Both the position numbers and the translations under genes were made by a program. A DNA stretch of 6,411 nt from Candidatus Rokuibacteriota bacterium (GTDB lineage Bacteria; JAUVQV01): assembly GCA_030609125.1 (NCBI GenBank), contig JAUWCW010000116.1, forward strand, positions 1 through 6,411, written 5' to 3'. This document shows, in pieces, positions 1 to 5,113 of the stretch. The stretch's first letter is position 1. Each line of letters begins with the position of its first letter. The notes under the pieces were generated by a model, which made no database searches, was not told the origin of the DNA, and saw only the letters and a list, made by a program, of their open reading frames with translations.

Positions 1-1
1 G

Positions 2-2137
2 AACCCGAAGGCGTGCGGCATGTTCGGATACTCCGCCGGGGAGTTCTTGCGGTTGCGCCGCGAGGACCTGCTCGACGCATCCAGTGCCGTCTCGAGGGAG
101 GCCGCGGCCCAGAGAGAGAGGACGGGAAGGTTCTCCGGCCAGCTGCCTTACAGGCGCAAGGACGGATCGGTCTTCACCGGTGAAGTCAACGCGCAGTCCT
201 TCAAGGATCGCCAAGGAAACGATCGGGTGAGCATCGTTGTGTCCGATGTTAGCGAGCGGCTCCGGGCGGAAAGCCTGGTCAGGATCCAGCGTGACCTTGC
301 GGCAGCCCTGGCCTCGGTGACGACACTCGAGGAAGGGCTGGCGGTCTGCCTGGACACGGCAATTGAGCTCTCGGACATGGACTCCGGCGGGATTTATCTC
401 ACTGATGCAGAGACCGGCACGTTTGACCTTGCCACCCACAAGAACCTCTCTCCCGGGTTTGTCGACGGTGTCAGAAGCTACGGTCCCGACTCGGCTCAGG
501 CGAAGCTGGTCGGCAAAGGGGTGCCCCACTTCACGGACTTTGAGAGCCTGCCCGCCCCCATAGTTAGTCCCGTGGCGAAGGAGGGGCTGAAAGCGCTCGC
601 TGTTCTGCCGATACTCCATGACAACCGCACCGTCGGCTGCATGAACATATCATCGCGGGGCGCCGTTGACATTTCGGTTTCCTCCCGGGAGGCCCTGGAA
701 TCCATCGCGTCCCAGGTCGGCAGCGCCATTGCGAGGCTCAGGGCGGAGAAGGCGCTGCGCGAGAGCGAGAGGAAATACCGCCAGCTCATCATGAATATCC
801 CGGTTGTCACCTGGACCTCCGACAGTGAGGGGAACACAGTCTTCATCAGCCCCAACGTGACCGGGGTTTACGGTTTCACCCCGGCGGAGATCTACGAGAG
901 CGGCGACGAACTTTTTATGGGGAGGATACACCCCGAGGATAGGAAGAGGATTGAGGGCGCCTATAGGGCCCTCTTTGAAGAGGACGCCGACTTCGACGTC
1001 GAGTACCGGATCAGGCACAAGGACGGAACGTGGATCTGGATTCGAGACCGGGCGTATTCCCGCAGGGAGGAGGGAGGACACTCCTTCGCCGTAGGCGTCT
1101 TCCACGATATAACGGAGCGCAAGAAGGCGAAAGAGGCCCTTCAGGAGGGCGAAGAGCGCTACCGCAGCCTGGTGGAGCAGCTGAAAGAGCTCATCTTCAC
1201 CGTCTCCAAGGACGGGGTCTTCACCTTCGTCAACGGGGCCATCGAAACGCTCACCGGCTGGTCAACGGACGATGTTGTCGGCAAGCCCTTTTCCGACATC
1301 GTCCACCCCGAAGATCTTCCCCTCGTCAGGGAGCGGTTCAAGCGGGTTCTCGGCGGCGAGAATATGCCTGACAACGAACTGCGGCTCAAGATGAAGTCGG
1401 GGACGATGAAGAACTTCGAGTACACCTCGAGCCGCTTGTTCCGGAAAGGGGAGGTGATCGGGGTCTGGGGGGTGGCGAGGGACGTCTCGGACCGCAAGAG
1501 GGTTGAAGAGGACCGCCGCAACCTCATCGCCCTCAGGGAGAGGGAGGGGATCAGCCGCTGGCTGCACGACAACCTCGGGGCGGACCTTTACAACATCATA
1601 CTCCTCGCCGACAGCATCCAGAAGCAGGAGCCCGGGTCGTCGGTCTTCACCCAGCAGATCGACTGGATTACGGAGACGTCGAGAAAGAGTCTGGCGAGCA
1701 TAAGAAACTACCTCGATTTCGCCAGTCAGACGGGGTTCTCCTTCGAGGGCCTGGTGGCTCACATGGAGGAGTACGGGAAGTCCCTGCTGAACCCCCTGGG
1801 CATTCAGTTGCATTTCGAGCAGGAGGGGGACATGGCCCGGTGCGGCCTCTCCGGCGTCCAGATCTTCAGCATCTACCTCATCTTCAAGGAATCCCTGACG
1901 AACATCGTCAAGCACGCCCGGGCTTCCCGCGTGACCGTGAGTGTTTCGGTGAAGGAAGGGAGGCTGGAACTGGCCATCGAGGACGACGGGAAGGGATTCA
2001 CCGCCGACGCCGTTCTCTCCGGAAAGTTCGGGACGACCAATCTGAGGGCCCGTGCCGACGAGCTCGGCGCGGACCTTCGCGTCAATACCAGTCCCCGCAA
2101 GGGCACCAGGGTGGACTTTTCACTGCCGCTTCAGTAG
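2..2137 (+). CDS. PAS-GAF-PAS-PAS sensor histidine kinase, NarX/DesK (HisKA_3) type; 5' end outside window
   Basis: Cytoplasmic sensor kinase that autophosphorylates a histidine and passes the phosphate to a response regulator. The frame is open to the window edge, and the codons before the first ATG (position 20) read NPKACG followed by MFGYSAGEF, a normal mid-PAS sequence, so that ATG is internal and the gene starts upstream. Residues counted from the ATG at 20: end of a PAS/PAC domain 1-80; GAF about 95-240; PAS about 250-370 ending FHDITERK; PAS about 380-495 ending ARDVSDRK; HisKA_3 dimerisation helix about 508-575 with phospho-acceptor His516 in WLHDNLGADL; HATPase_c about 605-705 with the N box around Asn628 (ESLTNIVKHA), the G1 box DDGKGF at 655-660, and GTTNLRARADELGA as the G2-like region. 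No membrane segment is visible in this part. At His+5, where NarX-type kinases have the phosphatase-motif Gln, there is Ala521. The response-regulator gene at 2311 is the likely partner. The sensed signal cannot be read from the sequence. Confidence 0.95.
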   Translation, partial: NPKACGMFGYSAGEFLRLRREDLLDASSAVSREAAAQRERTGRFSGQLPYRRKDGSVFTGEVNAQSFKDRQGNDRVSIVVSDVSERLRAESLVRIQRDLAAALASVTTLEEGLAVCLDTAIELSDMDSGGIYLTDAETGTFDLATHKNLSPGFVDGVRSYGPDSAQAKLVGKGVPHFTDFESLPAPIVSPVAKEGLKALAVLPILHDNRTVGCMNISSRGAVDISVSSREALESIASQVGSAIARLRAEKALRESERKYRQLIMNIPVVTWTSDSEGNTVFISPNVTGVYGFTPAEIYESGDELFMGRIHPEDRKRIEGAYRALFEEDADFDVEYRIRHKDGTWIWIRDRAYSRREEGGHSFAVGVFHDITERKKAKEALQEGEERYRSLVEQLKELIFTVSKDGVFTFVNGAIETLTGWSTDDVVGKPFSDIVHPEDLPLVRERFKRVLGGENMPDNELRLKMKSGTMKNFEYTSSRLFRKGEVIGVWGVARDVSDRKRVEEDRRNLIALREREGISRWLHDNLGADLYNIILLADSIQKQEPGSSVFTQQIDWITETSRKSLASIRNYLDFASQTGFSFEGLVAHMEEYGKSLLNPLGIQLHFEQEGDMARCGLSGVQIFSIYLIFKESLTNIVKHARASRVTVSVSVKEGRLELAIEDDGKGFTADAVLSGKFGTTNLRARADELGADLRVNTSPRKGTRVDFSLPLQ

Positions 2138-2161
2138 GCGCTCTCCCACTGCTATGACTGA

Positions 2162-2181
2162 AGGATCCCGTCCTTGATCCT
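2162..2181 (+). repeat. Short dyad (AGGATC/GATCCT) after the kinase gene
   Basis: A perfect 6-base inverted repeat, AGGATC (2162-2167) and GATCCT (2176-2181), with an 8-base loop, lies 24 bases after the kinase stop codon. An alternative 5-base stem (AAGGA 2161-2165 with TCCTT 2171-2175) uses the same bases. Neither is followed by a T run, so it is not a convincing intrinsic terminator; it could mark the 3' end of the kinase transcript or be coincidental. Confidence 0.3.
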
Positions 2182-2183
2182 GC

Positions 2184-2216
2184 CGGGGGCTATGTCCGAG
2201 TCCCCCGTATAGGGGA
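2184..2216 (+). promoter_or_regulatory. Overlapping G5/C5 and TCCCC/GGGGA dyads; candidate operator for the response-regulator gene
   Basis: Two inverted repeats share one arm. CGGGGG (2184-2189) pairs with CCCCCG (2202-2207), and TCCCC (2201-2205) also pairs with GGGGA (2212-2216) across cgtata. The second dyad directly abuts a TTGACG hexamer at 2217-2222, the position where an activator dimer would contact RNA polymerase. Dimeric LuxR/NarL regulators bind such short dyads, so autoregulation by the downstream regulator is plausible. As RNA, the two stems would exclude each other. The sequence shows only the symmetry; binding is inferred. Confidence 0.4.
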
Positions 2217-2247
2217 TTGACGAGGTGAAGGGCGGAGATGGTAAAAG
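2217..2247 (+). promoter_or_regulatory. Weak candidate sigma70 promoter upstream of the response regulator
   Basis: TTGACG (2217-2222) matches the -35 consensus at five of six bases. The only A/T-rich stretch at a suitable distance is TGGTAAAAG (2239-2247), a poor -10 element. The weak -10 together with the dyad abutting the -35 is what an activator-dependent promoter would look like. Transcription from the kinase gene through this region is an equally possible source of the regulator mRNA. Confidence 0.3.
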
Positions 2248-2297
2248 TACTTGGGGAACTCAGCAACAGGCTGATATGCAAAGGAAAGAAGATCTGA
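2238..2297 (+). CDS. Possible 19-codon leader peptide before the response regulator
   Basis: ATG at 2238 follows a purine-rich Shine-Dalgarno-like stretch (AGGTGAAGGGCGGAG, from 2223) and opens a frame encoding MVKVLGELSNRLICKGKKI, ending with TGA at 2295-2297. The stop overlaps a second tiny frame (ATG 2297, five codons, stop 2312-2314), whose stop in turn overlaps the response-regulator ATG at 2311. Stepwise translational coupling into the regulator is therefore possible. No family resemblance is seen and the codon sample is too small to test for coding bias, so it may be fortuitous. If the weak promoter's start falls beyond 2238, the ATG would only be present on read-through mRNA from the kinase gene. 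Confidence 0.2.
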   Translation: MVKVLGELSNRLICKGKKI

Positions 2298-2310
2298 TGA
2301 GGGGCGTGGC

Positions 2311-2943
2311 ATGAAGACAAAAGTGGCGATTGTGGAAGACCATGAAAAGACCAGGGAGTATCTGGCGGCCCTCTTCGGAGGTTCCGACGGCATCGAGCTT
2401 CTGGGCGTGTTCGGGACCGGGCAGGAAGCCCTGCAGAGTCTTCCCGAGCTGCTGCCCGACGTTCTCATCGTCGACATCAACCTGCCGGACATGTCCGGGA
2501 TAGACATCATCAGGGTCATGCGAGAGAGGGCCCCCCGCATGGAGATACTGGTTCTGACGATCCACGAGAACAGGGAGCACCTCTTCCTTGCGCTGCAGGC
2601 CGGCGCCACCGGTTATCTTGTGAAAGGAACACCCTCCACGGAGATCATCAACGCCGTTTCCATGCTGATGGCCGGCGGGGCGCCCATGTCCCCCGTGGTG
2701 GCGCGCTACGTCATCGAGGAGTTCCAGGATGTCAAGGGAGCGCGCGAATCCTCAGCCCTGACAAAGCGGGAGCGGGAGGTTTTGCAGGGGGTCGCCTCGG
2801 GTCTTTCGGAGAAAAAACTCGCCGACACCCTCTCCCTGAGCCCTCACACGGTCCACACCCACATCAAGAAGATCTACCGCAAGCTGCAGGTCAATTCCAG
2901 AGCCGAGGCTGTGCTGAAGGCCCGGAACAAGGGCATCGTCTGA
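2311..2943 (+). CDS. NarL/LuxR-family two-component response regulator
   Basis: A 210-residue transcription factor, the usual length for the NarL/FixJ family. The receiver domain occupies about residues 4-120: acidic pair Glu9-Asp10, phospho-acceptor Asp55 in LIVDINLPDMSG, switch Thr83 in VLTIHEN, and Lys105 in GYLVKG, so all key residues are present and it should be phosphorylatable. A linker leads to a LuxR-type HTH at about 149-205, with LTKREREVL opening the domain and LSPHTVHTHIKKIYRKL as the recognition segment. The ATG at 2311 is preceded by GAGGGG (2299-2304) with a six-base spacer, which supports this start. It lies 173 bases after the NarX-type kinase, and pairing of the two is very likely because this kinase class typically works with NarL-type regulators. 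Its targets are unknown; the neighbouring dyad at 2201-2216 and the arsenic cassette are candidates only. Confidence 0.95.
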   Translation: MKTKVAIVEDHEKTREYLAALFGGSDGIELLGVFGTGQEALQSLPELLPDVLIVDINLPDMSGIDIIRVMRERAPRMEILVLTIHENREHLFLALQAGATGYLVKGTPSTEIINAVSMLMAGGAPMSPVVARYVIEEFQDVKGARESSALTKREREVLQGVASGLSEKKLADTLSLSPHTVHTHIKKIYRKLQVNSRAEAVLKARNKGIV

Positions 2944-2963
2944 ACGCCTCAGGCACTGCCGGC

Positions 2964-2992
2964 TTGCCAGGACTCGGGTCGCGCAGTACACT
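2964..2992 (+). promoter_or_regulatory. Candidate sigma70 promoter for the HTH-arsC-acr3 operon
   Basis: TTGCCA (2964-2969) and TACACT (2987-2992) are separated by exactly 17 bases and match the -35 and -10 consensus at five and four of six positions. The predicted start near 2999 gives a leader of about 20 bases ending in a good ribosome-binding site. No clear ArsR-type operator dyad was seen. The 78-base gap after the response regulator contains no terminator-like hairpin with a T run, so read-through from upstream is also possible. Confidence 0.5.
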
Positions 2993-3021
2993 TGCCCCCG
3001 TGATCGAGAGGTGACCTTCCC

Positions 3022-3372
3022 ATGAAGAATACGGGGGCGGGAAAGCGCGGCGAAAAGAGCCTTCCGCGAACGTGCGGTAAGGCGCAGCGTCTGCTGGTCA
3101 AGTACTACGGCACGGATAATCTCGCCTCCCTGAGCAAGGCCTCCGGGATATCCCGATCCACTCTTGCCTACTGGAAATCCTGCCCTGAGGCGAGAATGAG
3201 AAAGAACGGCTACCGGCATCTCCAGCGAATATTCGGCGGCGGTGCTTCCGACGATGCCGCCCGACACCTGCAGAACAGCAATCCCAACGTGATGGCCCTG
3301 CTGGAGGTCTTCCAGGAGGTGAGGGACGTTCTCTCCAGAATCGAGCAGAGACTCCTTCGCATGTATTCGTGA
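3022..3372 (+). CDS. Small helix-turn-helix protein heading the arsenic cassette, unclassified
   Basis: A 116-residue basic protein I cannot assign to a named family. Residues about 33-54 form a credible helix-turn-helix: LASLSKAS as the first helix, GIS as the turn and RSTLAYWKS as the recognition helix. The C-terminal 27 residues (about 89-115) are amphipathic, with hydrophobic positions at roughly heptad spacing (V90, L93/L94, V97, V100, L104, I107, L111), suggesting a dimerising helix. The only cysteines are Cys18 and Cys54; the ArsR metal motif ELCVCDL is absent and the fold order does not look like winged-helix ArsR/SmtB. The start is supported by AGAGGTGA (3007-3014), seven bases before the ATG. 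It sits just upstream of arsC, where arsR is usually found, and has its own promoter candidate, so a regulatory role over arsC-acr3 is inferred, not shown. Confidence 0.8.
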   Translation: MKNTGAGKRGEKSLPRTCGKAQRLLVKYYGTDNLASLSKASGISRSTLAYWKSCPEARMRKNGYRHLQRIFGGGASDDAARHLQNSNPNVMALLEVFQEVRDVLSRIEQRLLRMYS

Positions 3373-3382
3373 GGTCCTCCGA

Positions 3383-3408
3383 GGTCCCTTCCGTCGGCGA
3401 AAGGGACC
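3383..3408 (+). promoter_or_regulatory. Perfect 8-base hairpin/dyad overlapping the arsC ribosome-binding region
   Basis: GGTCCCTT (3383-3390) and AAGGGACC (3401-3408) are perfect reverse complements around a 10-base loop, in the 47 bases between the HTH stop codon and the arsC ATG. There is no following T run (the next bases are GC-rich), so it is not an intrinsic terminator. In RNA it would bury AAGGGA, one of the two purine runs that could act as the arsC Shine-Dalgarno. In DNA it could be an operator half-site pair. A direct repeat GAGGTCC (3371-3377 and 3381-3387) overlaps its left arm. Confidence 0.5.
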
Positions 3409-3419
3409 GCCCGGGGGGG

Positions 3420-3881
3420 ATGCCCCAAGGTAAAAAAATCAGGGTGCTCTTTCTCTGCACCGGCAACTCATGCCGCAGCCAGATGGCTGAAGGGTGGGCG
3501 AGGGCGCTGAAGGGGGGCAGGATCGATGCCTGGTCTGCCGGAATCGAGAAGCACGGTCTCAATCCGGCGGCGGTGAGAGTGATGGCCGAGGCGGGTGTGG
3601 ACATCTCGCGGCAGAGATCGAAGACTCTCGACGAGGTGGGGGACGTGCGGTTCGACTACGTCGTGACCGTCTGCGGCCACGCCGGGGAGAGCTGCCCGGT
3701 CTTCCCCGGCGGGGCGAAGGTCGTTTACCGGGGCTTCGACGATCCGCCGAGGCTGGCCGAAAACGCCGCCACCGAGGAAGAGGCGCTGGGGCACTACCGT
3801 CGGGTCAGGGACGAGATCCGCGCCTTCGTGGAGGAGCTGCCGGAGGCGCTGGAAGTCGAACAGGGAAGGATGTTTCCGTGA
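3420..3881 (+). CDS. arsC: Arsenate reductase, thioredoxin-coupled low-molecular-weight phosphatase family
   Basis: Cytoplasmic enzyme that reduces arsenate to arsenite, passing electrons through a cysteine relay to thioredoxin. From the ATG at 3420 it is 153 residues, slightly longer than the 131-residue pI258 ArsC. It has the P-loop [13 protein letters not shown] with nucleophile Cys13, Cys18 and Arg19; the redox pair Cys85 and Cys92 in [12 protein letters not shown]; and the catalytic Asp108 in GFDDP. All four family cysteines are present with family spacing, which separates it from plain tyrosine phosphatases and from glutaredoxin-type ArsC. The conserved fold begins at KKIRVLFLC, favouring ATG 3420. 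An in-frame GTG at 3369 would add 17 residues and overlap the HTH stop by four bases, but it lacks a Shine-Dalgarno and the extension (RSSEVPSVGERDRPGG) is not family-like. The ATG itself has G-runs directly abutting it and AAGGGA 13 bases away, so initiation may be weak or controlled. It overlaps acr3 by four bases. Confidence 0.95.
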   Translation: MPQGKKIRVLFLCTGNSCRSQMAEGWARALKGGRIDAWSAGIEKHGLNPAAVRVMAEAGVDISRQRSKTLDEVGDVRFDYVVTVCGHAGESCPVFPGGAKVVYRGFDDPPRLAENAATEEEALGHYRRVRDEIRAFVEELPEALEVEQGRMFP

Positions 3882-4963
3882 CAGTGCCGCGCCGGCTCTC
3901 GTTTCTCGACCGCTTTCTCACCCTCTGGATATTCCTCGCCATGTTCGTCGGGGTCATGGGGGGCTACCTCTTTCCCGGCGTCCGGTCGGTCATAGACTTC
4001 TTCCAGGTCGGCACCACCAATATCCCCATCGCCGCGGGGCTCATCCTCATGATGTACCCCCCGCTGGCAAAGGTGAAATACGAGGAGATGGGGCGCGTCT
4101 TCCGCGACGCCAGGGTCCTCTCCCTGTCGCTCGTGCAGAACTGGGTCATCGGCCCGGTCCTGATGTTCCTCCTGGCCGTCGCCTTTCTCTCCGGACACCA
4201 GGAGTACATGGTGGGCCTCATCCTTATCGGCCTGGCCCGCTGCATCGCCATGGTCATTGTCTGGAACGACCTGGCCGCCGGAGACCGCGAGTACTGTGCC
4301 GGCCTGGTGGCCTTCAATTCCATCTTCCAGGTGCTCTTCTTCTCGATTTACGCGTACGTCTTCATCACCGTCCTGCCCGGGTGGTTCGGGCTCGAGGGAG
4401 TGGTGGTGGATATCTCCATCGGCGAGATTGCAGGAACGGTCTTCATCTACCTGGGCATACCCTTTCTCGCCGGCATCGTCTCCCGCATTCTGGGCCTGAA
4501 GCTGAAGGGGCGGCAGTGGTATGAGGAGCGCTTCATCCCGCGCATCGCCCCCCTGACGCTCATCGCCCTGCTGTTCACCATCGTGGTCATGTTCTCACTC
4601 AAGGGAGAGCACATCGTTCAGCTGCCTCTCGACGTTCTGCGCATTGCAGTTCCCCTCTGCATCTACTTCGTGGCGATGTTCTTCGTCTCTTTCCGGCTCT
4701 CCATGAAGGCCGGGGCGACCTACGAGCAGTCGACGACCCTGAGCTTCACCGCCGCCTCGAACAACTTCGAGCTCGCCATAGCGGTGGCGGTGGCGGTCTT
4801 CGGGCTGGACTCCGGCCAGGCTTTCGCCGCCGTGGTCGGCCCGCTGGTGGAAGTGCCCGTTCTCATCGGGCTGGTGAACGTGGCGGTCTGGTTCAAGAGA
4901 AAATACTTTCCCTACGCCGTGGAAACCCCGACGGGGGTCTGCCATCTCACGTGCGAGCCCTGA
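3878..4963 (+). CDS. acr3: Arsenite efflux transporter, Acr3 family
   Basis: Inner-membrane carrier that expels arsenite, the product of ArsC, completing arsenate detoxification. From GTG 3878 it encodes 361 residues, the normal bacterial Acr3 length, and shows about ten hydrophobic segments starting with [17 protein letters not shown]. Family signatures are clear: [21 protein letters not shown] near the N terminus, Cys122 in [16 protein letters not shown] (the conserved TM4 cysteine needed for transport in studied Acr3 proteins), and Glu298 in [14 protein letters not shown] followed by GPLVEVPVL. The frame is open much further upstream, but that part is arsC read out of frame. The GTG at 3878 overlaps the arsC stop as GTGA and is preceded by GGGAAGGA (3863-3870) at seven bases, so translation is coupled to arsC. 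An unusual point is the C-terminal tail GVCHLTCEP, which puts Cys355 and Cys359 in the last seven residues. Confidence 0.96.
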   Translation: MTVPRRLSFLDRFLTLWIFLAMFVGVMGGYLFPGVRSVIDFFQVGTTNIPIAAGLILMMYPPLAKVKYEEMGRVFRDARVLSLSLVQNWVIGPVLMFLLAVAFLSGHQEYMVGLILIGLARCIAMVIVWNDLAAGDREYCAGLVAFNSIFQVLFFSIYAYVFITVLPGWFGLEGVVVDISIGEIAGTVFIYLGIPFLAGIVSRILGLKLKGRQWYEERFIPRIAPLTLIALLFTIVVMFSLKGEHIVQLPLDVLRIAVPLCIYFVAMFFVSFRLSMKAGATYEQSTTLSFTAASNNFELAIAVAVAVFGLDSGQAFAAVVGPLVEVPVLIGLVNVAVWFKRKYFPYAVETPTGVCHLTCEP

Positions 4964-4985
4964 GGGCCCCCACGCGCCGGGCCCT
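4963..4985 (+). terminator. GC-rich hairpin at the acr3 stop codon; possible weak terminator
   Basis: AGGGCCC (4963-4969) and GGGCCCT (4979-4985) are perfect 7-base complements with a 9-base loop, beginning on the last base of the acr3 stop codon. A further G-T pair (4962/4986) is possible. The following bases, TGGTCTCTCC, are only moderately T-rich, so an intrinsic terminator is not certain; the stem may instead protect the 3' end of the ars mRNA. Confidence 0.35.
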
Positions 4986-5029
4986 TGGTCTCTCCGCAAA
5001 TGGCGCCCCTACCCCCGGCCTCGTCCGTC

Positions 5030-5080
5030 CCGCGGCCTGTCGCGGCTGATTCTATTTGAGGCAAGGCGGCTTCAGCCTTG
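5030..5080 (+). repeat. Two short dyads upstream of the GAF protein gene
   Basis: CCGCG (5030-5034) and CGCGG (5041-5045) flank a 6-base loop, and CAAGGC (5062-5067) and GCCTTG (5075-5080) flank a 7-base loop. The right arm of the second overlaps the TTGACA -35 hexamer (5078-5083), so it is a reasonable operator position. No T run follows either. The rest of 4986-5077 shows no gene. Confidence 0.3.
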
Positions 5081-5107
5081 ACAGCCCCCTGCACGTGCGC
5101 TTACATA
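5078..5107 (+). promoter_or_regulatory. Sigma70-like promoter with a palindromic spacer, ending at the GAF-GGDEF start codon
   Basis: TTGACA (5078-5083) is a perfect -35. TACATA (5102-5107) at 18 bases, or TTACAT (5101-5106) at 17, is a modest -10. The spacer holds an 8-base perfect palindrome, GCACGTGC (5091-5098), a possible repressor site. With TACATA as -10 the transcription start falls on or next to the A of ATG 5114, which would give a leaderless mRNA. Confidence 0.4.
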
Positions 5108-5113
5108 GTCCCC

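Noticed and set aside
20-22. ATG at 20 as the true kinase start
   Set aside because: The frame is open upstream and the preceding codons (NPKACG) continue a standard PAS sequence, so starting here would cut a domain in half.
650-1915. Minus-strand open frames of 151 and 217 codons opposite the kinase gene
   Set aside because: They are antisense to well-defined GAF, PAS and HisKA domains and show no domain features of their own.
2952-2968. Sigma54-like GGCAC...TTGC element before the HTH gene
   Set aside because: The GG and GC dinucleotides are 12 bases apart rather than the required 10, whereas the sigma70-like TTGCCA/TACACT pair has ideal spacing.
3494-3877. N-terminal extension of the acr3 frame giving a 489-residue protein
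   Set aside because: This stretch overlaps arsC in another frame, reads as low-complexity Gly/Arg sequence, and the GTG at 3878 has a well-placed ribosome-binding site and gives the normal Acr3 length.
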